Source: Bacteroidaceae bacterium (GTDB lineage: Bacteria > Bacteroidota > Bacteroidia > Bacteroidales > Bacteroidaceae). From it: 64,000 nt of DNA. Below, piece after piece: positions 18,032 through 26,836 of the stretch. How positions within the stretch are numbered: the stretch's first letter is position 1; every line of letters begins with the position of its first letter. The stretch covers positions 62,001 through 126,000 of the forward strand of contig CABIXF010000001.1 of the NCBI GenBank assembly GCA_902362595.1, written 5' to 3'. Both the position numbers and the translations under genes were made by a program. The notes beneath the pieces are model-generated. The model saw only the letters and a program-made list of their open reading frames with translations. It was not told where the DNA came from and searched no databases.

Positions 18032-18068
18032 TTTCAATTTGTATTGAACTTAAGGTAATTCAGGAGGG

Positions 18069-18105
18069 ATATCCCGCGGACGGTAAATCTGCGGGATATT
18101 TTTTT
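18069..18105 (+). terminator. Intrinsic terminator of the GH35 gene
   Basis: ATATCCCGC (18069-18077) pairs with GCGGGATAT (18091-18099) and is followed by a T run. Confidence 0.9.
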
Positions 18106-18222
18106 GCCTGGAGAAATAAAAACAGGCTTGTTTCGTGTCTTTATGCCGTTTTTTTACGAACTTTGCCGCCCAATGTGAAATAGGGATGCAAGAAGAGTTT
18201 GCATCGGATAACAGATGAAAGA

Positions 18223-19536
18223 ATGAACGACTCAAAACCTACATTTAAGGAAATCAACGAAAGCTATACATTGAAAGAGGCCATTGCGGAAGCAAAGCGC
18301 TGCTTGAATTGTAAGCATCCTTCTTGTAAAAAGGGATGTCCGATTGAAAATGATATCCCGGAATTCATCCATGAACTGTCGAAGGGAAACATGGGGAATG
18401 CCATGGCAATTATCAATGAGAAAAGTAATCTGCCGGCTATCTGCGGGCGTGTTTGTCCGCATGAGAAACAGTGTCAGGGCCATTGTGTGCTTTATCCGAA
18501 AGGGAAAGGTATTGAAATCGGGAAGTTGGAACGCTTCATTGCCGATTTTGATACGGAGATGAACTTGATTCGCGAAAAGCTTCCACAGAAAACCCGTGGC
18601 AAGGTGGCCGTTATCGGTTCGGGTCCTGCCGGACTGACTGTGGCGGGTGACTTGGCTCGCCAGGGTTTCAATGTGACTATTTTTGAAAGTCAGGCGGAAG
18701 CCGGTGGAGTCTTGATGTACGGTATTCCGGAATACCGCTTGCCCAAACAGGTGGTACGTCAGGAAATCCAGAAGATTGAAGCGCTGGGAGTTACTTTCAT
18801 ACTGAATTGTGTGGTGGGGAAACAATTGAACATCGATGACATTTTTGCACAGGGCTATGATGCCATTTTTATCGGTTCGGGTACGGCGTTGCCGAAGTCA
18901 CTGGATATTCCGGGGGCCGGACTGCGTGGTGTCATTCAAGCCACGTACCTGTTGCACATGGCCAATATTTATAACGAAGGTACGGTGGGACGTGACAAGG
19001 TGCCGGTCATTGAAGGCGAGCATGTGGCCGTGATGGGATGCGGCAACGTAGCCATGGATGCAGCCCGTACGGCAGTACGTATGGGGGCAGCCAGTGTGAC
19101 CATCGTGTACCGTCGCACGGAAGCCGACATGCCGGCTATCCAGGCAGAATATCAGGCGGCCTTGCAGGAAGGAGTAAAGTTTCTTTGGCAGACTTCTACC
19201 ACGGAATTCTTTGGAAATGAAGAAGGTAAAGTGGTCGGACTGCGGGCCAACACCCCGGAGGGCGTCAAGGAATATGCGTTCGACCGAATCTGTCTGGCGG
19301 TAGGTTCTCGTCCGGCCAGCCGGATTGTATCTACGACCGAAGGCATTGACACCGATGATAATGGCTATGTACTGGTGAAGGAACGTCCGTTTGGCATGAC
19401 CAGTCGAAAGGGCGTCTTTGCCGGAGGTGACGTGGTGCACCGGCCACAGACTGTGGTGATGGCCATGAAGGCGGCCAAGAGTGTGGCGGTGGGTATCGCG
19501 CAGTATGTGGATGCCATAAAATTATTGAGTGAATGA
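18223..19536 (+). CDS. gltA: NADPH-dependent glutamate synthase small-chain family oxidoreductase
   Basis: The product has 437 residues from the ATG at 18223; an in-frame TTG at 18199 is less likely. An N-terminal cysteine-rich domain for iron-sulfur clusters (RCLNCKHPSCKKGCP, then CGRVCPHEKQC) is followed by an FAD-binding GSGPAGL motif, a second nucleotide-binding motif (MGCGNVAMDAARTA) and the C-terminal GDV motif. The protein moves electrons between NAD(P)H and FAD/FeS partners. No glutamate synthase large subunit or ferredoxin reductase partner lies next to it, so it may act with a distant partner or as an NfnB/SudA-like subunit. Confidence 0.88.
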   Translation: MNDSKPTFKEINESYTLKEAIAEAKRCLNCKHPSCKKGCPIENDIPEFIHELSKGNMGNAMAIINEKSNLPAICGRVCPHEKQCQGHCVLYPKGKGIEIGKLERFIADFDTEMNLIREKLPQKTRGKVAVIGSGPAGLTVAGDLARQGFNVTIFESQAEAGGVLMYGIPEYRLPKQVVRQEIQKIEALGVTFILNCVVGKQLNIDDIFAQGYDAIFIGSGTALPKSLDIPGAGLRGVIQATYLLHMANIYNEGTVGRDKVPVIEGEHVAVMGCGNVAMDAARTAVRMGAASVTIVYRRTEADMPAIQAEYQAALQEGVKFLWQTSTTEFFGNEEGKVVGLRANTPEGVKEYAFDRICLAVGSRPASRIVSTTEGIDTDDNGYVLVKERPFGMTSRKGVFAGGDVVHRPQTVVMAMKAAKSVAVGIAQYVDAIKLLSE

Positions 19537-19598
19537 CCTAATTATAAAATAAATACTAAAGTTTAAGCGGTATCTCCTGATAACTCGGGAAAAAGCAT

Positions 19599-19606
19599 TA
19601 ATTTCG
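19599..19606 (+). promoter_or_regulatory. Possible -7 box upstream of purB
   Basis: TAATTTCG differs from TAnnTTTG at one base and lies about 50 bases before the purB start codon. No clear -33 element was found. Confidence 0.35.
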
Positions 19607-19657
19607 CGAATTCAAATGAATGTGCAGAATTTTAGATACCAAAAATAATTTACGACA

Positions 19658-21007
19658 ATGATGGAGCTTGATTTACTCACAGCTGTATCGCCGATTGACG
19701 GCCGATATAGAAGCAAAGCGGGAGCTTTGGCTGCTTATTTTTCTGAATATGCCCTCATGAGATATCGTGTACGGGTGGAAATAGAATATTTCATTACCTT
19801 GTGTGAGTTGCCGTTGCCGCAGTTGAGTTCATTCGACGCAGGCCGTTTTGAGTCTCTCCGTGATATTTACCGCAACTTCTCAGAAACTGATGCGGCACGT
19901 ATCAAGGAAATCGAAAGTGTGACTAACCACGATGTGAAGGCTGTAGAGTATTTCATCAAGGAGCAGTTTGACAAACTGGGTGGGCTGGAACCTTACAAGG
20001 AATTTATCCATTTCGGACTGACCTCTCAGGATATCAACAACACTTCTGTTCCCTTGTCGATTAAAGATGCATTGGAAGAAGTCTATTATCCGCAGATTCA
20101 GAAGCTGATTGATCAGCTGACGACGTATGCGGAAGAATGGAAGGATATTCCGATGTTGGCAAAAACACACGGACAGCCGGCTTCACCTACACGTTTGGGG
20201 AAAGAAATCATGGTCTTTGTGTATCGTCTGAACCGTCAGCTGGCAGTGTTGAAGGCTTGTCCGTTGACTGCGAAGTTCGGTGGAGCTACGGGTAATTACA
20301 ACGCGCACCACGTGGCTTATCCGGATTTTGACTGGAAGGCATTCGGCAACAAGTTCGTATCGGAAAAACTGGGACTGGAACGGGAAGAATATACCACACA
20401 GATTTCCAACTACGACGGACTGGGAGCCATCTTTGATGCCATGAAGCGGATCAATACCATCATGATTGACATGAACCGTGACTTCTGGCAATATATCTCC
20501 ATGGAGTACTTCAAGCAGAAAATCAAAGCAGGTGAAGTGGGCTCCAGCGCCATGCCGCATAAGGTGAACCCGATTGACTTTGAAAATGCGGAAGGCAACC
20601 TGGGAATGGCCAACGCCATTTTTGCCCATCTGTCTGCCAAGTTGCCGATTTCTCGTCTGCAGCGTGACTTGACCGACTCTACGGTATTGCGTAACATCGG
20701 TGTGCCGTTCGGACATACTATCATTGCCATTCAGAGTTCGTTGAAGGGTCTCGGCAAATTGCTGCTGAACGAGCATAAGATTTATGAAGATTTGGATAAC
20801 TGCTGGAGCGTAGTGGCTGAAGCTATTCAGACGATTCTGCGTCGCGAAGCTTATCCGCATCCGTATGAAGCCCTGAAGGCCTTGACGCGTACGAACCAGG
20901 CTATTACGGAAGTATCCATCAAGGACTTTATCGAGACACTGAACGTGAGTGAGGACATCAAAAAAGAATTGCGTGCGATTACTCCGCACAACTATACTGG
21001 AGTATAA
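19658..21007 (+). CDS. purB: Adenylosuccinate lyase
   Basis: The 449-residue protein belongs to the fumarase/aspartase superfamily. The conserved superfamily loop is seen as GSSAMPHKVNPIDFENAEG, and HFGLTSQDINN and KTHGQPASPT mark the other active-site regions. It splits adenylosuccinate to AMP, and SAICAR to AICAR, in purine synthesis. The N-terminus (LTAVSPIDGRYRSK) is typical of the E. coli-type enzyme. Two ATGs stand in tandem at 19658 and 19661; either may be used. It appears to be monocistronic, 65 bases before the pseudouridine synthase gene. Confidence 0.97.
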   Translation: MMELDLLTAVSPIDGRYRSKAGALAAYFSEYALMRYRVRVEIEYFITLCELPLPQLSSFDAGRFESLRDIYRNFSETDAARIKEIESVTNHDVKAVEYFIKEQFDKLGGLEPYKEFIHFGLTSQDINNTSVPLSIKDALEEVYYPQIQKLIDQLTTYAEEWKDIPMLAKTHGQPASPTRLGKEIMVFVYRLNRQLAVLKACPLTAKFGGATGNYNAHHVAYPDFDWKAFGNKFVSEKLGLEREEYTTQISNYDGLGAIFDAMKRINTIMIDMNRDFWQYISMEYFKQKIKAGEVGSSAMPHKVNPIDFENAEGNLGMANAIFAHLSAKLPISRLQRDLTDSTVLRNIGVPFGHTIIAIQSSLKGLGKLLLNEHKIYEDLDNCWSVVAEAIQTILRREAYPHPYEALKALTRTNQAITEVSIKDFIETLNVSEDIKKELRAITPHNYTGV

Positions 21008-21071
21008 CTTAAAACAATAAATATCGCCCGAGAGGGTGTTAGAGTATTAATTAGCATTAAACAGAAAAATT

Positions 21072-22388
21072 ATGGCAGAAAAAGAATTCAGACAGGAAGG
21101 CGAAAACAGCCAGTCTGGCCGCGATGGTTACAAGTCTTATAACAGAGAAGGGTATAATAAGTACGGTAGAGGCGAGAAAAGCAACAGCTACGGTCGCCGT
21201 CCGTATAACAACAATAGAGAAGGGGGAGAGGGGTATCGCTCTTCTTATAATCCCCGTTTCAATAACAACAACGGAGAGGACCGTCCGCAGAGAGGAAGTT
21301 ATGGCAATCGTCCGCAGCGTCCTTACGGCAACCGTCCGTACAACAATGAAGGAGGCGAACAGCGTTCTTCTTACAACCCCCGTTTCAATAACAACGGTGG
21401 ACGTCCGCAGCGTCCGTATGGAAACCGCCCGTATAATAACAACAACGAGGGTGGTGAACAGCGTCCGTATCGTCCGCGTTTCAACAACGGCGGGCAGCAG
21501 GGTGGTGAACAACAGCGTTCATTCCGTCCGCGCTTCAACAACGGAGGTCAGCAAGGTGGTTACGGTCGTCCGCAAGGTGGATACCGTCCGCGTACAGCCG
21601 ACTACAATCCGAATGCGAAATACAGCATGAAGAAGCAGATTGAGTATAAGGAAGTGTTGGCTGATCCGGATGAACCGATTCGTTTGAACAAGTTCCTGGC
21701 CAATGCCGGAATCTGCTCTCGCCGTGAAGCGGATGAATTCATCACTGCCGGAGTAGTATCAGTGAACGGTGAAATCGTGACGGAACTGGGTACGAAGGTG
21801 AAACGTTCGGATGAAGTGAAGTTCCACGACCAGCCGGTGAGCATCGAACGCAAGGTGTATGTGTTGCTCAACAAACCGAAAGATTGTGTGACGACTTCCG
21901 ACGACCCTCAGGAACGCAAGACGGTGATGGATTTCGTGAAAGGGGCCTGCAAGGAACGTATTTATCCGGTGGGACGTCTGGACCGCAATACTACAGGTGT
22001 ACTTCTGTTGACGAACGACGGAGACTTGGCTTCCAAGTTGACACATCCGAAGTTCCTGAAGAAGAAAATCTATCATGTATATTGCGACAAGAACGTGACC
22101 AAAGCAGATTTGGATCAGATAGTACAGGGTATCACACTCGATGACGGTGAAATCCATGCCGATGCCATCAGTTATGCATCGGATACGGACAAGTCGCAGG
22201 TGGGCATTGAAATCCACTCCGGAAAGAACCGTATCGTGCGTCGTATTTTCGAATCGCTGGGATACCGGGTAGTGAAACTGGACCGTGTGTATTTCGCCGG
22301 ACTGACCAAGAAGGGACTTCGTCGGGGTGACTGGCGCTACCTGACAGAACAGGAAGTAGCCATGTTGCGTATGGGGTCTTTTGAATAA
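21072..22388 (+). CDS. RluB/RsuA-family pseudouridine synthase with long Arg/Gly/Asn-rich N-terminal tail
   Basis: The 438-residue protein has two parts. Residues 1-178 are low complexity, with repeats of the kind RPQRPYGNRPYNN and RPRFNNGGQQGG, rich in Arg, Gly, Asn and Tyr and surely disordered. Residues 195-438 are a normal rRNA pseudouridine synthase. They comprise an S4 RNA-binding domain (IRLNKFLANAGICSRREAD) and the catalytic domain with GRLDRNTTGVLLLTNDGD, where Asp304 is the nucleophile. The enzyme modifies 23S or 16S rRNA. The tail resembles RGG-box RNA-binding regions and may aid ribosome or RNA binding. Confidence 0.93.
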   Translation: MAEKEFRQEGENSQSGRDGYKSYNREGYNKYGRGEKSNSYGRRPYNNNREGGEGYRSSYNPRFNNNNGEDRPQRGSYGNRPQRPYGNRPYNNEGGEQRSSYNPRFNNNGGRPQRPYGNRPYNNNNEGGEQRPYRPRFNNGGQQGGEQQRSFRPRFNNGGQQGGYGRPQGGYRPRTADYNPNAKYSMKKQIEYKEVLADPDEPIRLNKFLANAGICSRREADEFITAGVVSVNGEIVTELGTKVKRSDEVKFHDQPVSIERKVYVLLNKPKDCVTTSDDPQERKTVMDFVKGACKERIYPVGRLDRNTTGVLLLTNDGDLASKLTHPKFLKKKIYHVYCDKNVTKADLDQIVQGITLDDGEIHADAISYASDTDKSQVGIEIHSGKNRIVRRIFESLGYRVVKLDRVYFAGLTKKGLRRGDWRYLTEQEVAMLRMGSFE

Positions 22389-22402
22389 CGAGAAATAAAT
22401 GG

Positions 22403-22443
22403 AACACAGGGATAGGCGGATACCAAATATCTCTGTGTTTTTT
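22403..22443 (+). terminator. Intrinsic terminator of the pseudouridine synthase gene
   Basis: AACACAGGGATA (22403-22414) pairs with TATCTCTGTGTT (22428-22439), with one G-U pair, followed by Ts. Confidence 0.85.
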
Positions 22444-22471
22444 AGATTAATTGATAAAACAGAGAATCAAA

Positions 22472-23875
22472 ATGGAAACAATTCGTAGAACAAAAATTGT
22501 TGACCTGCTGAAGCGTGAAGATTTTGGAGCGATGGTCAATGTGAAAGGTTGGGTGCGTACTCGCCGTGGTAGCAAGCAAGTAAACTTTATTGCGTTGAAT
22601 GATGGTTCTACTATAAATAATGTACAGATTGTGGTTGATCTGGCTAATTTCGACGAGGAATTGCTGAAACTGATTACCACTGGTGCATGTCTGAGCGTGA
22701 ACGGAGAACTGGTGAAGTCAGTCGGTGCCGGTCAGGCTGCCGAAATCCAGGCGCGTGAAATTGAGGTACTGGGTACTTGCGACAATACTTATCCGTTGCA
22801 GAAGAAAGGACACTCCATGGAATTCTTACGTGAAATCGCTCATCTGCGTCCGCGTACGAATACGTTTGGTGCCGTATTCCGTATCCGTCATAACATGGCA
22901 ATCGCCATTCATAAGTTCTTCCATGAAAGAGGTTTCTTCTATTTCCATACTCCGTTGATTACCGCATCCGACTGCGAAGGAGCAGGACAGATGTTTCAGG
23001 TAACTACCATGAACCTTTATGACTTGAAGAAGGATGAGAACGGTTCTATCATTTATGACAATGACTTCTTTGGAAGACAGACCAGTCTGACAGTTTCCGG
23101 ACAGCTGGAAGGTGAGCTGGCAGCTACTGCCTTGGGAGCTATCTATACGTTCGGACCGACTTTCCGTGCCGAAAACTCCAATACACCGCGTCACTTGGCT
23201 GAGTTTTGGATGATTGAACCGGAAGTGGCTTTCAATGACATCAACGACAACATGGATTTGGCAGAGGAATTTATTAAATATTGCGTACAGTGGGCTTTGG
23301 ACAACTGTTACGACGATGTGAAGTTCCTGAATGACATGTTTGATAAGGGCTTGATTGAACGTCTGCAAGGAGTTTTGAAAGAGTCTTTCGTGCGTTTGCC
23401 TTATACGGAAGGTATCAAGATTCTGGAAGAAGCAGTTGCCAACGGCCACAAGTTTGAATTCCCGGTTTACTGGGGCGTGGATTTGGCTTCAGAACATGAA
23501 CGTTTCTTGGTGGAAGAGCACTTCAAACGTCCGGTTATCTTGACCGACTATCCGAAGGAAATCAAGGCTTTCTACATGAAGCAGAACGAAGACGGAAAGA
23601 CTGTGCGTGCCATGGACGTGTTGTTCCCGAAGATTGGCGAAATTATCGGTGGTTCAGAGCGTGAAGCAGACTACGACAAGCTGCTGACTCGTATCCAGGA
23701 GTTGCATATTCCGATGAAGGACATGTGGTGGTATCTGGATACCCGTAAGTACGGTTCATGTCCTCATTCAGGTTTTGGATTGGGCTTTGAACGTCTGTTG
23801 CTGTTCGTCACAGGTATGTCGAACATCCGCGACGTGATTCCGTTCCCACGTACTCCGCGTAATGCCGAATTCTAA
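22472..23875 (+). CDS. asnS: Asparagine--tRNA ligase
   Basis: From the ATG at 22472 the product has 467 residues, close to E. coli AsnRS (466). An OB-fold anticodon-binding domain ([14 protein letters not shown]) is followed by the class II catalytic core with motif 2 ([22 protein letters not shown]) and motif 3 ([14 protein letters not shown]). It charges tRNA-Asn. A strong terminator follows, and no other gene shares the transcript. Confidence 0.97.
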   Translation: METIRRTKIVDLLKREDFGAMVNVKGWVRTRRGSKQVNFIALNDGSTINNVQIVVDLANFDEELLKLITTGACLSVNGELVKSVGAGQAAEIQAREIEVLGTCDNTYPLQKKGHSMEFLREIAHLRPRTNTFGAVFRIRHNMAIAIHKFFHERGFFYFHTPLITASDCEGAGQMFQVTTMNLYDLKKDENGSIIYDNDFFGRQTSLTVSGQLEGELAATALGAIYTFGPTFRAENSNTPRHLAEFWMIEPEVAFNDINDNMDLAEEFIKYCVQWALDNCYDDVKFLNDMFDKGLIERLQGVLKESFVRLPYTEGIKILEEAVANGHKFEFPVYWGVDLASEHERFLVEEHFKRPVILTDYPKEIKAFYMKQNEDGKTVRAMDVLFPKIGEIIGGSEREADYDKLLTRIQELHIPMKDMWWYLDTRKYGSCPHSGFGLGFERLLLFVTGMSNIRDVIPFPRTPRNAEF

Positions 23876-23902
23876 GCGTAAATAATATTTTTGTAAGGAG
23901 AA

Positions 23903-23935
23903 AAAAAGTCATTCCAAACGGAATGACTTTTTTTT
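23903..23935 (+). terminator. Intrinsic terminator of asnS
   Basis: AAAAGTCATTCC and GGAATGACTTTT form a perfect stem around an AAAC loop, followed by Ts. Confidence 0.9.
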
Positions 23936-23989
23936 ATGTGTTTGGGCTAGAAAAAAGTGCATAAAATGCGTGATTTTCAAATTATTTTA

Positions 23990-23997
23990 TAATTTTG
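23990..23997 (+). promoter_or_regulatory. -7 box for the small exported protein gene
   Basis: TAATTTTG matches TAnnTTTG, 36 bases before the start codon at 24034. Confidence 0.6.
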
Positions 23998-24033
23998 TAG
24001 GTAACCTAACGGGTAATTCTAATACTTTAAATT

Positions 24034-24525
24034 ATGAAAATACGTTATTTCTTTCTGATGGCATTGCTAATGCTTTTGGCTGTCGGCAATTCGGTGGCCC
24101 AGGATGTACAAGAGAAGACTCCAATCACTTTGCATGGGGTTTGGCAGATGTGTTTCTATCGTTCTAATTCTCCGGATATTCCAGGGGAGCTTAAGACAAG
24201 TAATTCATTGAAGATTCTTTCAGATGACGGACACTTTACGAATCTGCTGATGATGCAGACGGGGGCCGTGATTCTGGGGTATGGTACCTACGAAATCAAC
24301 AATGAGGGCCTTTATACAGAATATGTAGAGAAAAACGTACATCTTCCACAATTGAACGGGGGAAAGAATGAAATGCATTTCGAGCTGAAGGAAAACGGCA
24401 CGTTGATGTATGTGAAATATTTCCTGAAAAATGATGCCAATGGAAATGAAATTGATTCGTGGTGTCATGAAATATGGAAGAAAGTCGAAATGTCACCGGT
24501 TTATCCGGGTGATGAACTGCGATGA
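24034..24525 (+). CDS. Small exported protein, possibly DUF4488 family
   Basis: The 163-residue protein has a signal peptide (about 1-22, ending in NSVAQ) and one small beta-rich domain. The domain starts with LHGVWQMCFYRSN and ends with a Trp/Cys-containing strand (SWCHEIWKKV). The opening GVWQ resembles the lipocalin-like domains of Bacteroides exported proteins, and from memory it fits DUF4488; a profile search would settle this. It stands alone, with its own promoter and a hairpin terminator. The function is unknown. Confidence 0.75.
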   Translation: MKIRYFFLMALLMLLAVGNSVAQDVQEKTPITLHGVWQMCFYRSNSPDIPGELKTSNSLKILSDDGHFTNLLMMQTGAVILGYGTYEINNEGLYTEYVEKNVHLPQLNGGKNEMHFELKENGTLMYVKYFLKNDANGNEIDSWCHEIWKKVEMSPVYPGDELR

Positions 24526-24553
24526 GGAAATTCGAACATAAAGAAGGTATAAG

Positions 24554-24590
24554 AAAGGCGGTTCCGGTATGAAGTCCGGGTACCGCCTTT
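24554..24590 (+). terminator. Hairpin terminator after the small exported protein gene
   Basis: AAAGGCGGT (24554-24562) pairs with ACCGCCTTT (24582-24590), with inner CCGG/CCGG pairing. The T tail is short. Confidence 0.7.
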
Positions 24591-24658
24591 CCTGTTTTCA
24601 GGCATAAAGTCGCGGTTAATAATCAACCGTTTATCCCACGAAAAAAAAACTTAAAATC

Positions 24659-24689
24659 TTTGTTGGTTAAAAGAAAAGCCGTACCTTTG
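24659..24689 (+). promoter_or_regulatory. Promoter of the rplM-rpsI operon
   Basis: TTTG (24659-24662), 19 bases, then TACCTTTG (24682-24689) is a full -33/-7 match. Confidence 0.8.
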
Positions 24690-24696
24690 CAAGCCG

Positions 24697-24814
24697 ATTA
24701 TTATCAACTAGTGATAAATTTTTAATTCTGAGTGCTTTATTCTTCTTTGTCCGGGAAGAGTAGGGCGGGAGGAATTTGTTTTTTAGTAGTTAACATTTTA
24801 AAAAAGATTTAAGA
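24697..24814 (+). promoter_or_regulatory. Long 5' leader of rplM, candidate ribosomal-protein leader
   Basis: About 118 bases separate the promoter from the rplM start codon. They include a possible hairpin (ATTCTTC near 24740 with GAAGAGT near 24760) and a G-rich stretch (AGGGCGGGAGG). Ribosomal protein operons are often regulated by binding of their own product to such leaders. Here that is inference only. Confidence 0.35.
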
Positions 24815-25276
24815 GTGGATACTTTAAGTTACAAGACCATTTCTGCAAACAAGGAAACAGCAACGAAAGAATGGGTTGTTGTGGATGCTACCGATCAGGT
24901 TGTAGGCCGTCTCGGTGCGAAAGTTGCAAAGTTGTTGAGAGGTAAGTACAAACCTAACTTCACCCCTCATGTAGACTGCGGTGATAACGTAATCATCATC
25001 AACGCAGACAAAGTGAAATTTACAGGTAAGAAAATGACTGACAAGATTTACCTGAGCTATACAGGTTATCCTGGTGGTCAGCGTGAAATTACTCCGGCTC
25101 GTCTGATGGCAAAACCGAATGGCGCTGAAAAATTGATGAAGAGAGTAGTTAAAGGTATGCTTCCTAAGAATCGTCTGGGAGCTAAGTTGCTGGGCAACTT
25201 GTATGTTTACGAAGGAAGTGAACACAAACACGAAGCTCAGACTCCGAAAGTAATCGATATTAATTCACTTAAATAA
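24815..25276 (+). CDS. rplM: 50S ribosomal protein uL13
   Basis: The product has 153 residues and starts with GTG at 24815. It has the L13 signature (EWVVVDATDQVVGRLG, then YTGYPGGQR and KNRLGAKLL). It is a structural and assembly protein of the large subunit. rpsI follows after 6 bases, as in most bacteria, and rpsB and tsf come next. The leader upstream is long and may be regulatory. Confidence 0.97.
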   Translation: MDTLSYKTISANKETATKEWVVVDATDQVVGRLGAKVAKLLRGKYKPNFTPHVDCGDNVIIINADKVKFTGKKMTDKIYLSYTGYPGGQREITPARLMAKPNGAEKLMKRVVKGMLPKNRLGAKLLGNLYVYEGSEHKHEAQTPKVIDINSLK

Positions 25277-25282
25277 TAAAGA

Positions 25283-25669
25283 ATGGAAGTAGTAAATGCA
25301 TTAGGCAGACGTAAAAGCGCAGTTGCTCGCGTTTTCGTAAGCGAAGGTACAGGAAAGATTACTATTAACAAGAGAGACCTTGCACAGTACTTTCCATCAA
25401 CTATTCTGCAGTATGTAGTTAAACAGCCGTTGAACAAATTGGAAGTGGCTGAAAAATATGATATCAAAGTTAACTTGTGTGGTGGTGGTTTCACTGGTCA
25501 GTCTCAAGCTTTGCGTCTGGCTATCGCTCGTGCACTGGTTAAAATCAACCCTGAAGACAAGAAAGCTCTTCGTGCGGAAGGCTTCATGACTCGCGATTCT
25601 CGTTCTGTTGAACGTAAGAAACCGGGACGTCCGAAAGCACGTCGTAGATTCCAGTTCAGTAAACGTTAA
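25283..25669 (+). CDS. rpsI: 30S ribosomal protein uS9
   Basis: The 128-residue protein shows the S9 pattern: NALGRRKSAVARV at the start, GGGFTGQSQALRLAIARAL in the middle and the basic C-terminal tail ending in RRFQFSKR. That tail reaches the P-site tRNA. It is cotranscribed with rplM. Confidence 0.98.
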   Translation: MEVVNALGRRKSAVARVFVSEGTGKITINKRDLAQYFPSTILQYVVKQPLNKLEVAEKYDIKVNLCGGGFTGQSQALRLAIARALVKINPEDKKALRAEGFMTRDSRSVERKKPGRPKARRRFQFSKR

Positions 25670-25670
25670 C

Positions 25671-25760
25671 GAGGGGACAAGTTGGATAAGGGACAAGTTG
25701 GCAAGGATACTCTCTTATGGATTATTTCCTTGTTGCCTCGTCAACTGATACCTCGTCACC
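25671..25760. repeat. Foldback element of short repeated words between rpsI and rpsB
   Basis: GGGACAAGTTGG occurs twice (25674 and 25690, period 16). Facing words CTTGTTGCCTCGT and CCTCGTCA (25736 and 25751) follow, which are near reverse complements of the left arm. The whole can fold back on itself. No gene is seen in 25670-25878. Confidence 0.6.
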
Positions 25761-25878
25761 TAAAGAAGCGTTTAGTATCTAAACTGCCAGGATTCTTCCT
25801 GCAAGCATTTGTCGGAAAGACTACCGGACAGTTGGTTCAATAAACAAAAAAGAAAGTAAACGATTAAAATTAAAGACA

Positions 25879-26718
25879 ATGTCAAGAGTAAATTTTGATA
25901 CATTATTGGAGGCTGGTTGCCACTTCGGACACCTTAAAAGAAAGTGGAACCCTGCAATGGCTCCTTATATTTTCATGGAACGCAACGGTATTCATATCAT
26001 CGATTTGAACAAAACTGTTGCTAAAGTTGATGAAGCTGCTGAAGCTTTGAAACAAATCGCAAAATCAGGAAAGAAAGTCCTGTTCGTTGCTACTAAGAAA
26101 CAAGCTAAACAGGTAGTAGCTGAGAAAGCTGCTTCTGTAAACATGCCGTACGTTATCGAACGTTGGCCGGGTGGTATGTTGACTAACTTCCCGACAATCC
26201 GTAAGGCTGTGAAGAAAATGGCTACTATCGATAAATTGACTAACGATGGTACTTATTCTAACCTGTCAAAGAGAGAAATCCTGCAGATTTCTCGTCAGCG
26301 CGCTAAATTGGAAAAGAACCTCGGTTCTATCGCTGATTTGACTCGTCTGCCGTCTGCATTGTTCGTAGTCGATGTAATGAAAGAAAACATCGCTGTTCGC
26401 GAAGCTAACCGTCTGGGTATTCCTGTATTTGCTATCGTAGATACAAACTCTGACCCGACAAACGTGGATTTCGTTATTCCGGCAAACGATGACGCTACTA
26501 AGTCAGTAGAAGTTATCTTGGATGCTTGCTGCGCTGCAATGGCAGAAGGTCTGGAAGAAAGAAAAGCTGAAAAGGTAGATATGGAAGCTGCTGGTGAAAA
26601 CGCACCGAAAGCTGCAAAGAAAAAATCTACTAAGGCTCGCATGGACAAGGCTGAAGAAGAAGCCATCAACGCTTCTAAAGCAGCTGCCTTCATGAACAAG
26701 GACGAAGAAGAAGCTTAA
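25879..26718 (+). CDS. rpsB: 30S ribosomal protein uS2
   Basis: The 279-residue protein has the S2 signatures LLEAGCHFGHLKRKWNP, ERWPGGMLTNFPT and GIPVFAIVDTNSDP. About 45 residues at the C-terminus are an extra Ala/Lys/Glu-rich tail, making it longer than the E. coli protein (241), as is usual in Bacteroidetes. rpsB followed by tsf is the standard order, and a foldback element lies between the two here. Confidence 0.98.
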   Translation: MSRVNFDTLLEAGCHFGHLKRKWNPAMAPYIFMERNGIHIIDLNKTVAKVDEAAEALKQIAKSGKKVLFVATKKQAKQVVAEKAASVNMPYVIERWPGGMLTNFPTIRKAVKKMATIDKLTNDGTYSNLSKREILQISRQRAKLEKNLGSIADLTRLPSALFVVDVMKENIAVREANRLGIPVFAIVDTNSDPTNVDFVIPANDDATKSVEVILDACCAAMAEGLEERKAEKVDMEAAGENAPKAAKKKSTKARMDKAEEEAINASKAAAFMNKDEEEA

Positions 26719-26728
26719 TATAAAGTAA

Positions 26729-26793
26729 GTTGAGAATTGAAAATTGAAAATTGGGAAGACTGTATTCTCGATTCTCAATTCTCAATTCTCAAC
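26729..26793. repeat. Foldback element of GAATTGA-type words between rpsB and tsf
   Basis: The left arm (26729-26757) repeats the words GAGAATTGA and AAATTGA. The right arm (26764-26793) repeats ATTCTCA and is nearly the reverse complement, with about six bases as loop. It would form a long imperfect hairpin of about 29 bp within the rpsB-tsf transcript. Confidence 0.75.
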
Positions 26794-26836
26794 TTTGTTT
26801 TTATGCATATTATTAACTCAAAATAAAGATATTATT

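Noticed and set aside
26744..26836. N-terminal extension of EF-Ts from an ATG at 26744
   Set aside because: It starts within the foldback element, and the EF-Ts family begins at the ATG at 26837.
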